Assembly (NCBI RefSeq): GCF_014269225.2
Contig: NZ_CP077097.1
Coordinates: 2,863,001 to 2,927,000, forward strand
Length of the DNA stretch: 64,000 nt
DNA from: Pseudomonas anuradhapurensis
GTDB taxonomy: Bacteria; Pseudomonadota; Gammaproteobacteria; Pseudomonadales; Pseudomonadaceae
Direction: 5' to 3'
The translations under genes and the position numbers were made by a program. The notes under the pieces are model-generated. The model worked only from the letters and a program-made list of their open reading frames with translations, had not been told where the DNA came from and searched no databases. This document shows, piece after piece, positions 1 to 7,905 of this stretch; the first letter of the stretch is position 1, and the number at the start of each line of letters is the position of its first letter.

Positions 1-1307
1 CCGGCGCTTTTGGCCAGGCCCCCGCGCAGCGCCATTACGAGCTGCGCTTCAACGCCCTGCGCGACCATGAAGGCGAGATCCAGGGCGCCTATCTGTTCGC
101 CTATGACATCAGCCAGCGGGTGCAGGAGCAAGCGCGGCTGGCCAAGGCCGAGGAGGCCCTGCGCCAGGCGCAGAAAATGGAAGCAGTAGGCCAGCTCAGC
201 GGTGGCATCGCCCACGACTTCAACAACCTGCTGGGCGGCATCCTGGGTGCCCAGGAACTGATGCGCCAGCACCTGGAGCAGGCGCGGTTCGACAGCCTGG
301 AGCCGTTGCTGGCATTGTCCAGTGGCTCGGCGCAACGGGCTTCTGCGCTGGTGCACCGGCTGCTGGCGTTTTCCCGCCAGCAAACCCTGCAACCCCGCTC
401 CACCCAGGTGGCCACGCTGGTGGCTGGCCTGGAAGACCTGCTGCGCCGCACCATCGGCCCGTCCATCAACCTGACCAGCTGCTTCCCCTGCCAGCTGTGG
501 CCGACGTTCATCGACCCGCCGCAACTGGAAAGCGCCCTGCTCAACGTCTGCATCAATGCCCGCGATGCCATGCCTGACGGTGGCGTGATCGATATCCATG
601 GCGACAACCTGCTGCTGGACGACGAGCACGCCCGCGCCCTGGAACTGCCGGCCGGTGAATACGTGCGGCTGAGCATCAGCGACAACGGCAAGGGCATGTC
701 GGCAGAGGTGGCCCAGCGTGCAGTGGACCCGTTCTTCACCACCAAGCCGATGGGCCAGGGCACTGGCCTGGGCTTGTCGATGACCTACGGTTTCGTGCGC
801 CAGTCGGGCGGGCAATTGCGGCTGTTGTCGACGCTTGGCGAAGGGACCCGCATCGAGCTGCTGTTGCCCCGCCACCATGAGCCAGCTGAAGTACCGGCGC
901 CCACGCCGCAGCGCACGGCGCCGGAAAAACCCAGCACGGCGGCGCAACGCATCCTGCTGATCGAAGACCAGATCGCCTTGCGCGTGGTGGTCTGCGAAGT
1001 GCTGCAAGAGCTGGGCTACCAGGTCGATGCTTTCGAGAACGGCCCGGCCGCCCTCGCCCACCTGCAAACCGGCGCGCGGCCAGACCTGTTGCTGAGCGAT
1101 ATCGGCCTGCCGGGAGGGCTGAATGGTCGCCAGGTGGCGGAACGTTGCCGCGAGCGCTACCCCGACCTCAAGGTACTGTTCATCACCGGCTACGATGAAA
1201 GCGCGGCGCTCAGAGACGGCCAGCTGCTACAAGGCACGCTGGTGCTGACCAAGCCGTTCGAGCTGCAGGTACTGGCCGAACGGATACGCACACTGCTGGA
1301 CGGTTGA
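1..1307 (+). CDS. Hybrid sensor histidine kinase, C-terminal part (cut by left edge)
   Basis: The reading frame is open from the first bases and ends at TGA 1305-1307, so the N-terminus lies outside the window. In order one sees the tail of a PAS-like domain, a coiled-coil linker, a HisKA dimerisation helix with the phospho-acceptor His in GGIAHDFNN, an HATPase domain (NARDAMPDGG, then DNGKGM, FFTTK and GTGLGL boxes), and a C-terminal receiver with the acidic pair at LLIEDQ, the acceptor Asp in LLSDIGLPGG and the Lys in LTKPF. This is the layout of a PAS hybrid kinase with a fused receiver. No membrane segment is visible in the part present. The signal and the downstream regulator are unknown. 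It converges on the SDR gene with 7 bp between stop codons. Confidence 0.9.
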   Translation, partial: GAFGQAPAQRHYELRFNALRDHEGEIQGAYLFAYDISQRVQEQARLAKAEEALRQAQKMEAVGQLSGGIAHDFNNLLGGILGAQELMRQHLEQARFDSLEPLLALSSGSAQRASALVHRLLAFSRQQTLQPRSTQVATLVAGLEDLLRRTIGPSINLTSCFPCQLWPTFIDPPQLESALLNVCINARDAMPDGGVIDIHGDNLLLDDEHARALELPAGEYVRLSISDNGKGMSAEVAQRAVDPFFTTKPMGQGTGLGLSMTYGFVRQSGGQLRLLSTLGEGTRIELLLPRHHEPAEVPAPTPQRTAPEKPSTAAQRILLIEDQIALRVVVCEVLQELGYQVDAFENGPAALAHLQTGARPDLLLSDIGLPGGLNGRQVAERCRERYPDLKVLFITGYDESAALRDGQLLQGTLVLTKPFELQVLAERIRTLLDG

Positions 1308-1314
1308 CGGCGGC

Positions 1315-2061
1315 TCAGCGCCCGCCGCCCAGGTCGACGAAACTACCGGTAGCGTACGACGCCTTGTCCGAGAGCAACCAGAGGATGGCCTCGGCGACTT
1401 CCTCGGGGCGCCCGCCGCGGCCCATGGGCAAGCCGGGCTCAAGTTTGCTGACCCGCTCGGGGTCGCCGGAAAGCGCGTGGAACCCGGTATGGATATAGCC
1501 TGGCCGAACGCCATTGACCCGCACGCCCTCGCCTGCCACTTCCTTGGCCAGGCCGATGGTAAAGGTATCGAGCGCGCCCTTGGAGGCGGCGTAGTCCACG
1601 TATTCACTGGGTGAGCCCAGGCGTGCAGCCACCGATGACACGTTGACGATGGCCCCACCCTGGCCGCCGTGTCGGCGCGCCATGCGCAGCAAGGCGTGCT
1701 TGGCGCAGAGCATGGGGCCGACGATGTTGGTTTTCATGACCTTGAGCAGGCGGAATTCGGACATGTCCTCGACCCGGCTCTGCTGGCCGATGGTGCCAGC
1801 ATTGTTGACCAGCGCGGTGACCGGGCCGAGTTCCTGGTCGACACGCAGGAACAGCTGTATGACCTCGTCTTCGACGCTGGCGTCGGCCCGCACGGCAATG
1901 GCCTCGGCGCCCAGGGCGCGGACCTGGCCGAGGATGTCAGCCGCAGCCTGATCGTCAGCGTGGTAATTGATGCAGATGCGGTAGCCCTGGCGGGCGGCCA
2001 GCAGCGCTGTGGCGGCGCCGATGCCACGGCTGGCACCGGTAATGACGATGACGTTCTGCAT
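1315..2061 (-). CDS. Short-chain dehydrogenase/reductase (classical SDR)
   Basis: This is a 248-residue cytosolic NAD(P)-dependent oxidoreductase of the classical SDR family. The Rossmann cofactor motif TGASRGIG is at the N-terminus, followed by NNAG, the catalytic Ser in VSSVAARLG and the Tyr/Lys pair in YAASK, and RPGYI near the C-terminus. The start was set at 2061 because MQNVIVITG begins directly at the first beta-strand; the longer open frame upstream has no SDR-like sequence. The substrate cannot be told from sequence. It resembles FabG and sugar or 3-oxoacyl reductases. It lies 153 bp downstream of emrB on the same strand and could be read through from that operon. Confidence 0.88.
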   Translation of the reverse strand: MQNVIVITGASRGIGAATALLAARQGYRICINYHADDQAAADILGQVRALGAEAIAVRADASVEDEVIQLFLRVDQELGPVTALVNNAGTIGQQSRVEDMSEFRLLKVMKTNIVGPMLCAKHALLRMARRHGGQGGAIVNVSSVAARLGSPSEYVDYAASKGALDTFTIGLAKEVAGEGVRVNGVRPGYIHTGFHALSGDPERVSKLEPGLPMGRGGRPEEVAEAILWLLSDKASYATGSFVDLGGGR

Positions 2062-2214
2062 GGATATGCCGATCGTTGGGAAGGGACGATCGACAATAGG
2101 GGAAAAGGGACGGTATGGGAATAGAACGCGGGGCCTGGCAGGTGCCTGTCTCGAGCGGTTGGCTGGCGCTCGATTGCGCCCCACCCAACACCCCAAGCCA
2201 GGCACCCGGACGCT

Positions 2215-3750
2215 TCAATGCCCCGCGGAAGCCGGCCCCGCCTTGGCGGTAAAGGGCGGCTTGGCAAACCACACCAGCAGGATCAACCCGGCAAATACCC
2301 AAGTCATCAGGGTGAAGTAATCCACCGTCGACATCATGTAGGCCTGGCCGTTCAGCATCTGCTCCAGCTGCGCATAGCTTTGCGGGCTGGCCCCGCCCAA
2401 CTGCTCGAGGGTATGCCGCGTCGCCGGGTCGAACTGGCTGATGTGTTCACTCAGGTAGGCATGGTGCTGGTCCGCCCGACGAATCCAGATCCAGGTGGTC
2501 AACGACGCCGCAAAACTCCCGCCCAAGGTACGCAGGAAGGTTGCCAGCCCGGAGCCATCGGCAATCTGCTGCGGCGGCAGGTCGGATAGCAGGATGCTCA
2601 AGGTCGGCATGAAGAACAATGCCACGCCAATGCCCATGAACAGCTGCACCAACGCCACGTGCTGGAAGTCCACCTCATTGGTGAAGCCGGCACGCATGTA
2701 GCAGCTGGCGCCGATCGCCAGAAATGCCAGGCCCGCCAGCACACGCAGGTCGAAACGGTGTGCGTACTTGCCCACGAACGGCGACATGATCACCGGCAGC
2801 AGGCCGATCGGCGCCACCGCCAGGCCCGCCCAGGTGGCGGTATAGCCCATCTGCGTCTGCAACCACTGCGGCAGGATCAGGTTGATGCCGAAGAACCCCG
2901 CATAACCGCCGACCAGCACGAGGGTGCCAACCCGGAAGTTGCGGTGCACAAACAGGCGCAGGTTCACCACCGGGTGACGGTCGGTCAGCTCCCAGATCAC
3001 GAACACCGTCAGGAACACCAGCGAAATCAGGCTGCCGGTGACGATGAACGACGATTCGAACCAGTCCAGGTCGTTGCCTTTGTCGAGCACCACCTGCAAG
3101 GCACCGACGCCAATGATCAGCGTCAGCAGGCCGATGTAGTCCATCGGCTGGCGGCTGGTGACCACCGGCCGGCTGCGCATCTGCTGGCGCACCACGGCGG
3201 CGGCGAACAGGCCGATGGGTACGTTGATGAAGAAAATCCACGGCCAGCTGTAGCTGTCGGTGATCCAGCCGCCGAGGATCGGCCCGGCAATCGGCGCCAC
3301 CACGGTCACCATCGCCAGCAACGCCAGGGCCATCCCGCGCTTGGCCGGTGGGTACACCGCAATCAGCAATGTCTGGGTCATCGGGTACAAGGGCCCGGCC
3401 ACCACCCCCTGCAGCACGCGAAAGCCAACCAGCTCCGGCATCGACTGGGCAATCCCGCACAGGAACGAGGCCAGCACGAACAGCAGTGTGGCCCAGATGA
3501 ACAGCTTCACTTCGCCAAACCGCCGGCTGAGCCAGCCAGTGAGCGGCAAGGCAATGGCGTTGCTCACCGCGAACGAGGTAATGACCCAGGTACCCTGCTC
3601 GTAGCTGACCCCCAGGTTGCCGGAAATGGTCGGCAGGGCCACGTTGGCAATGGTGGTGTCGAGCACCTGCATGAACGTCGCCAGCGACAAGCCGATGGTG
3701 GTCAGCAGCAGGCTTGGCGGGGTGAACTGGGCCGCAGCAGTATTGCTCAT
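2215..3750 (-). CDS. emrB: EmrB-type MFS multidrug efflux permease (DHA2 family)
   Basis: This 511-residue inner-membrane protein belongs to the 14-TM drug:H+ antiporter (DHA2) branch of the MFS. The DHA2 motif LDTTIANVALP lies in the first transmembrane segment, and the antiporter motif C appears as APIAGPILGGW in TM5. Its start overlaps the emrA stop as ATGA (3747-3750), which indicates translational coupling. With EmrA and a TolC-like outer-membrane protein it should export hydrophobic toxicants. The outer-membrane partner is not adjacent. The length is normal for EmrB (about 510 residues). Confidence 0.93.
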   Translation of the reverse strand: MSNTAAAQFTPPSLLLTTIGLSLATFMQVLDTTIANVALPTISGNLGVSYEQGTWVITSFAVSNAIALPLTGWLSRRFGEVKLFIWATLLFVLASFLCGIAQSMPELVGFRVLQGVVAGPLYPMTQTLLIAVYPPAKRGMALALLAMVTVVAPIAGPILGGWITDSYSWPWIFFINVPIGLFAAAVVRQQMRSRPVVTSRQPMDYIGLLTLIIGVGALQVVLDKGNDLDWFESSFIVTGSLISLVFLTVFVIWELTDRHPVVNLRLFVHRNFRVGTLVLVGGYAGFFGINLILPQWLQTQMGYTATWAGLAVAPIGLLPVIMSPFVGKYAHRFDLRVLAGLAFLAIGASCYMRAGFTNEVDFQHVALVQLFMGIGVALFFMPTLSILLSDLPPQQIADGSGLATFLRTLGGSFAASLTTWIWIRRADQHHAYLSEHISQFDPATRHTLEQLGGASPQSYAQLEQMLNGQAYMMSTVDYFTLMTWVFAGLILLVWFAKPPFTAKAGPASAGH

Positions 3751-4940
3751 CGCTGCGCCGTCTTGCCGGTTGCGCTGTTCTCGTGGATCAGCCGGGCGAT
3801 CAGGTTGTCGGCTTCGACCAGCTGACGGTCATAGACCTGGGTGGTATAGCTGGCCTGCTGGGGTGGCTGCTGGGCCAGTGCCGGGCCGCTCTGGTCGTGC
3901 AGATCGACCTCGACCACGGTGGACAGGCCGATACGCAGCGGGTGTTGCTTGAGCTGGTCGGGGCTGAGATGAATGCGTACCGGCACCCGCTGAACGATCT
4001 TGATCCAGTTACCGGTGGCGTTCTGCGCCGGCAACAAGGCAAAGGCGCTGCCGGTGCCGGCGCCAAGGCTGTCGACCGTGCCGCTGTACTTGACCTCGCT
4101 GCCATACAGGTCGGCGCTGATCTGCACCGGCTGGCCAATGCGCATGTCGCGCAGTTGGGTTTCCTTGAAGTTGGCATCGATCCACACCTGGTCCAGTGGG
4201 ATCACCGCCATGGTCGCGGTACCGGGCTGCAGGCGCTGGCCCAGCTGCACGGTACGCTTGGCAACGTAGCCGGTCACCGGTGCCACCAGGGTTGTACGGG
4301 CATGGTCGAGGTACGCCTGACGCAAGTCGGCGGCGGCAGCCATCACCTCGGGGTGCGAGGACACCACGGTGTCATCGACCAGCGCGCTGCTGGTGCTGAG
4401 CTGCTGGCGCGCGCTGTTGACGGCGGCCTGGGCCACGCTCAAGTCGTCGCGGGCGTGGGACAGCTCTTCTGCGGCAATGGCGCCGCTGTCGGCCAGCACC
4501 TTGCGCCGGTTGAAGTCCTGCTGGGCCTTGCGCAGTTCGGCCAGGCGGGTTTCCAGCTGGGCCTTGAGCGAGTCGACGTTGCTGTACAGGCCGCGCACCT
4601 GGCGCACGCTGCGCGCCAGCCTGGCTTCGGCGGACTGCAAGGCCACTTCGCTGTCGGCCGGATCGAACTGCAGCAGCACCTGGCCAGCATGCACCAGGTC
4701 GCCGTCATCGGCGCCGATACTGGTGACCGTGCCGCTGACCAAAGGGGTGATTTCCACCACGTTGCCGTTGACGTAGGCATCGTCGGTGCTTTCGTGCCAA
4801 CGCCCGACCAGGCTGTACCAGGCCCAGGCGCCTGCGGCAGCCAGGATCACCAGCAACAACAGGCCAAGCAGCCAGGCCTTGCGCTTGCGCGAGGGCTCGG
4901 GCGTTGCGGAGGGAGACGGGGTGTCTGCGGAAGTGGCCAT
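3747..4940 (-). CDS. emrA: EmrA-type membrane-fusion protein (HlyD family)
   Basis: This 397-residue periplasmic adaptor has a short basic cytosolic tail, one membrane anchor at about residues 23-43 (LLGLLLLVILAAAGAWAWY), then the conserved STDDAYVNGN segment that opens the HlyD/EmrA lipoyl-barrel region. A long coiled-coil hairpin follows (about residues 90-200), then the second half-lipoyl motif VAPVTGYV and a beta-barrel. It links the inner-membrane pump EmrB to an outer-membrane channel. It follows the MarR gene by 30 bp and overlaps emrB by 4 bp, so the three genes form one operon. Confidence 0.93.
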   Translation of the reverse strand: MATSADTPSPSATPEPSRKRKAWLLGLLLLVILAAAGAWAWYSLVGRWHESTDDAYVNGNVVEITPLVSGTVTSIGADDGDLVHAGQVLLQFDPADSEVALQSAEARLARSVRQVRGLYSNVDSLKAQLETRLAELRKAQQDFNRRKVLADSGAIAAEELSHARDDLSVAQAAVNSARQQLSTSSALVDDTVVSSHPEVMAAAADLRQAYLDHARTTLVAPVTGYVAKRTVQLGQRLQPGTATMAVIPLDQVWIDANFKETQLRDMRIGQPVQISADLYGSEVKYSGTVDSLGAGTGSAFALLPAQNATGNWIKIVQRVPVRIHLSPDQLKQHPLRIGLSTVVEVDLHDQSGPALAQQPPQQASYTTQVYDRQLVEADNLIARLIHENSATGKTAQR

Positions 4941-4970
4941 GACAGTACCTTGGATAATTCGTGACAGGGT

Positions 4971-5444
4971 TCAACGATCACCGAAGCGGCGGATCGTCAA
5001 CGGGTCGCCGGCAGCGAGCAACACCTTGGCCAACAGGCCTTCCAGGGCTTTGAGCTCTTCGCCGTCGAGCGCGCCGCACAACTCGTTCATGGCGGCGGCG
5101 CCGATTTCCGGCAGCCGGTCGGCCAGGCGCTGGCCGTCGGCAGTCAAGGCCAGGCGCACCTGGCGACGGTCGTCGGCGCAACGGGTGCGCACGATCAGCT
5201 CCTTCTGCTCGAGGCGGTCGAGCATGCGCGTCATCGAACCGCTGTCCAGGCCCAGGTAGCGGCACAATTCGGCCGGGGTATCCACCTGGTACTGAGTGAC
5301 GATGATCAGCACCTTGAACTGTGCGGCGGTGACGCCTTCGGATTCGAGGTGCCAGTCGAGGATGCGGTCCTTGAGGATTGCCGCACGGCCAAGCAGCATG
5401 CCGATGGCGCAGGTCTGGAAGTTGTCTGGGGTGAAATGGGCCAT
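4971..5444 (-). CDS. MarR-family repressor of the emr operon
   Basis: This 157-residue winged-helix regulator is the first gene of the MarR-emrA-emrB operon. The MarR core is clear: VTAAQFKVL helix, a helix-turn-helix around LCRYLGLDSGSMTRMLDRL, and the wing DDRRQVRLALT. By analogy with EmrR/MprA it should repress the operon until an exported toxicant binds it. A consensus promoter directly upstream carries a palindrome between -35 and -10 (separate entry), which fits autorepression. Ligand unknown. Confidence 0.9.
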   Translation of the reverse strand: MAHFTPDNFQTCAIGMLLGRAAILKDRILDWHLESEGVTAAQFKVLIIVTQYQVDTPAELCRYLGLDSGSMTRMLDRLEQKELIVRTRCADDRRQVRLALTADGQRLADRLPEIGAAAMNELCGALDGEELKALEGLLAKVLLAAGDPLTIRRFGDR

Positions 5445-5472
5445 CAGCGACTGCTCGGGTAAGTGTGTAAAA

Positions 5473-5500
5473 ATATTACTGCTTAGGCAGTGAATGTCAA
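5473..5500 (-). promoter_or_regulatory. Promoter and operator of the marR-emrAB operon
   Basis: Read on the minus strand, a perfect -35 TTGACA (5500-5495) is followed after 16 bp by TAATAT (5478-5473). The spacer is almost filled by an inverted repeat, ACTGC-CTAA-GCAGT (5491-5478). A repressor bound there would block RNA polymerase, and the site lies about 30 bp upstream of the MarR start codon. The promoter and palindrome are seen directly; assigning the palindrome to this MarR protein is inference. Confidence 0.7.
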
Positions 5501-5554
5501 AGCTTTGATTAGCAAGCTATGAAATATTTCATGATTTCGCCCGATTCGCGGCCT

Positions 5555-5670
5555 GTGCAGGAGCGGCCTTGCGTGGCGATGGGGCACAAAGTGGCCCCCA
5601 ACAGTTTGTGCCGCAACACAGATCCAGGGCCGCTGCGCGGCCCATCGCGACGCAAGGCCGCTCCTACAAG
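5555..5670. repeat. REP pair (inverted REP palindromes)
   Basis: Two divergent copies of the P. putida-type REP sequence (GCAGGAGCGGCCTTGCG... and its complement ...CGCAAGGCCGCTCCTACA) flank a short spacer. The right copy overlaps the end of the FixJ-type regulator gene: the TAG stop of that gene lies within the conserved GTAGGAGC of the repeat. Confidence 0.85.
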
Positions 5671-6308
5671 GCTCGCAGGCCCAATGCCTGCACCGCCCCG
5701 CAGGCAATGGCAATACCGACCAGCTCGGCCAGGCTTTGCGCCTGCAAGCGCTTCATCACCCGGCCGCGGTACAAGTCCACGGTTTTCACGCTGACCCCCA
5801 GCCGTTCGGCAATCTCACGGTTGCTCAAACCCTGCGCCAACGGCACGAACACGTCGCGCTCGCGCGGCGTCAGGGCATCGACGCGCGCCTGCACCTGAGC
5901 CAGCGCCTGATCGTCCTGACGCGCCCGCCCGGCCTGGTCCAGCGCAGCCTGTACGCTGTCGAGCAGCAACTGATCGTTATACGGCTTTTCGATGAAATCG
6001 CAGGCGCCAGCCTTGAACGCCCGCACCACGATCGGCACATCGGCATGGCCACTGACGAAGATCACCGGCAGCGCCAGGCCGCGCTCGCGGATCGCCTGCT
6101 GCACCGCCAACCCACCCAACCCCGGCATGCGCACATCCAGCAGCACACAGGCCGGCCCGTCATCAACGCAGGCATCAAGAAACGCTTGCCCGCTGGCAAA
6201 CGGCAGTGCCTGCAAACCTACCGACTGCAGCAACCACACCGTCGAATCCCGCATGCCCTGGTCGTCATCGACCACATACACTTTCGCTTGCACCACGCCT
6301 CCCCTCAT
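5664..6308 (-). CDS. FixJ-type response regulator (REC + LuxR HTH)
   Basis: This is a roughly 214-residue transcription regulator. The N-terminal receiver has acidic residues at YVVDDD, the phospho-acceptor Asp in VLLDVRMPG, a switch Ser in FVSGHAD and the Lys in IEKPY. The C-terminal LuxR/NarL helix-turn-helix reads LTPRERDVF...LSNREIAERLGVSVKTVDLYRGRV. The ATG at 6308 overlaps the kinase stop as ATGA. A GTG at 6293, preceded by GGGGAGG, is an equally plausible start 5 codons later. It is coupled to the upstream kinase and probably controls the divergent acyl-CoA ligase and dehydrogenase genes. The TAG stop falls inside a REP element. Confidence 0.9.
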   Translation of the reverse strand: MRGGVVQAKVYVVDDDQGMRDSTVWLLQSVGLQALPFASGQAFLDACVDDGPACVLLDVRMPGLGGLAVQQAIRERGLALPVIFVSGHADVPIVVRAFKAGACDFIEKPYNDQLLLDSVQAALDQAGRARQDDQALAQVQARVDALTPRERDVFVPLAQGLSNREIAERLGVSVKTVDLYRGRVMKRLQAQSLAELVGIAIACGAVQALGLRAL

Positions 6309-7711
6309 CCCCTGCTGACCGCCAGGCGGCAGCACAACACCAGACCACCCTTGTCACCGGCCCGCGCCCACAGGCTGCCGCCAAAGCCTTCGATCAGGCT
6401 GCGGCTCATGCTCAAACCCAGGCCCAGGCCGTCGGCCTTGCTGGTGGTGAAAGGGGTAAAGATTTCATCCAGCCGCTCGGGGGCCACGCCCGGCCCCTGG
6501 TCGGCCACTTCTACCAGCACGCCGTCGCCATCGCGCGCAGCGCTCAGCAGGATACGCGACGGCCGCTCGCCGTGCTGCTCGCGGTTGGCATCAATGGCAT
6601 TGCGCAGCAGGTTCAGCAGCACTTGCTCCAGCAGTACCCGGTCGGCGTACACCGAGGGCAGTTGCGCGCTCATGCGCAATTCGACCAGCACCTGGTCGCG
6701 CGCAGCTTCCCAGGCACACAGGCGCATGGCTTCACCGGCCACCTCGGCCACGTCCAGTGCCTGCAGGCGGCGCGGCCCTTTGCGCAGGAAGGCGCGCAGG
6801 CGGCGGATCACCTCGGCAGCATGGGTGGCCTGCTCGCTGATGCGCTGCAGGCCCTGCCCAACCCGCTCGCGCGCCTGCGGGTCGTGTGCCACAGCCTGCA
6901 GGTAACGCTGGCTGGCATTGGCATAGTTGACCACCGCGGCCAATGGCTGGTTGATCTCGTGGGCTATACCCGACGCCAGCTCGCCCAGGGTGGCCAAGCG
7001 GGCACTGTGCGCCAGGCTCTCCTGGGCCTCGATACGCAAGGTAATGTCGCGGGACACGCTGACCACCTCGACCACTGCGCCGGTATAGGTTTCGCGGATG
7101 GCCCGGCTGGCGATCTCGAACCAGCGGTAACCGCCTGCGGCCTGGCGCACCCGGCAGGTCATGGTGTGGTAGCCGTCCTGGTCGAGGGCAGCGGCGGCCT
7201 GGCGCAGCACCTGGCGACGTTCGCGCGGGTGCAGCAGGGTATGCACCGGCCTGCCACGCAATTGCTCGGGCCACAGCCCGAGCAGGCGGAAGGCCGCCGG
7301 CGAGGCATCGAGAAAACGGCCATCAGGGCTGTGCCTGGAGATCAGGTCGGTGGTGTTCTCGATGATCAACCGGTACAGGCGCCGGGCGCGGCTGGCCTCG
7401 CGCGCACCGTGGCGCTCGTCACTGGCGTCGCGGCAACGCGCCAGCACTTGCTGGCCCTGATCGTCGGGGATGAAGTTCCACAGCACGATGCGCTCGCCAA
7501 CCTGTACCTCGACGTCGGCAATCGCCCGGTGCTGGCGCAGGCAGGCGCGCACCAGGGAGGCACAGTTGGCTGGCAGCCAGCTGGCCAGTGCGGGACCCTC
7601 ATCAAGCCACGCCTGTAACGCCGGGTTGAGCGCCAGCGGCGTGGCATCGGCGCAGAGCATCAGGCTGGGCTGAGGGTCCTTGGCAAGCAAGGGGTAGGCG
7701 GTCTTGTCCAA
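6305..7711 (-). CDS. Soluble PAS-domain sensor histidine kinase
   Basis: This 468-residue kinase has no signal peptide or membrane segment, so it should sense a cytosolic signal. An N-terminal PAS-like region is followed by a clear PAS/PAC domain (IIENTTDLISRHSPDG to VSVSRDIT). A HisKA domain follows with the phospho-His in ASGIAHEINQPL, then an HATPase with NLLRNAIDA, ADQGPGV, FTPFTTSK and GLGLGLS. It forms a FixL/FixJ-like pair with the overlapping downstream regulator. From memory, P. aeruginosa PA4196-PA4199 has a similar two-component plus ligase plus dehydrogenase order, so the pair may respond to a short-chain acid or its CoA ester. That is inference. Confidence 0.88.
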   Translation of the reverse strand: MDKTAYPLLAKDPQPSLMLCADATPLALNPALQAWLDEGPALASWLPANCASLVRACLRQHRAIADVEVQVGERIVLWNFIPDDQGQQVLARCRDASDERHGAREASRARRLYRLIIENTTDLISRHSPDGRFLDASPAAFRLLGLWPEQLRGRPVHTLLHPRERRQVLRQAAAALDQDGYHTMTCRVRQAAGGYRWFEIASRAIRETYTGAVVEVVSVSRDITLRIEAQESLAHSARLATLGELASGIAHEINQPLAAVVNYANASQRYLQAVAHDPQARERVGQGLQRISEQATHAAEVIRRLRAFLRKGPRRLQALDVAEVAGEAMRLCAWEAARDQVLVELRMSAQLPSVYADRVLLEQVLLNLLRNAIDANREQHGERPSRILLSAARDGDGVLVEVADQGPGVAPERLDEIFTPFTTSKADGLGLGLSMSRSLIEGFGGSLWARAGDKGGLVLCCRLAVSRG

Positions 7712-7728
7712 AATGAGCGGCTCGTTGT

Positions 7729-7746
7729 TATAGTAGTTTTACTATA
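7729..7746. promoter_or_regulatory. AT-rich palindrome in the kinase/ligase divergent spacer
   Basis: A perfect inverted repeat with 7-bp arms, TATAGTA-GTTT-TACTATA, lies 18 bp upstream of the kinase start in an otherwise GC-rich spacer (7712-7905). A further half-site, CTATAG, follows at about 7750. The dyad and its position between two divergent genes make it a candidate binding site for the adjacent LuxR-type regulator. Only the dyad is seen; its function is inferred. Confidence 0.45.
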
Positions 7747-7905
7747 TTGCTATAGTCGATATTCCTAATACCATAGCGACTCGCGTAAAACAGCGACAAG
7801 GGTAACGGCCCACCGTCCGTCACCCTGCACCCTGATCAGAGCTAACAATCAGCCACCGGGGGCCAAGCGCACTGGCTGCGCCTGCCTCCCCTACAGGATT
7901 ACCGC

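Noticed and set aside
2659..3825. 388-codon plus-strand frame opposite emrB
   Set aside because: Low-complexity His/Gln/Arg composition typical of an antisense frame; EmrB has clear transporter motifs.
5509..5519. TTAGCAAGCTA shared between the marR upstream region and the quiA upstream region (25039)
   Set aside because: An 11-12-base match between two places in 64 kb is expected by chance, and only the quiA copy is part of a dyad.
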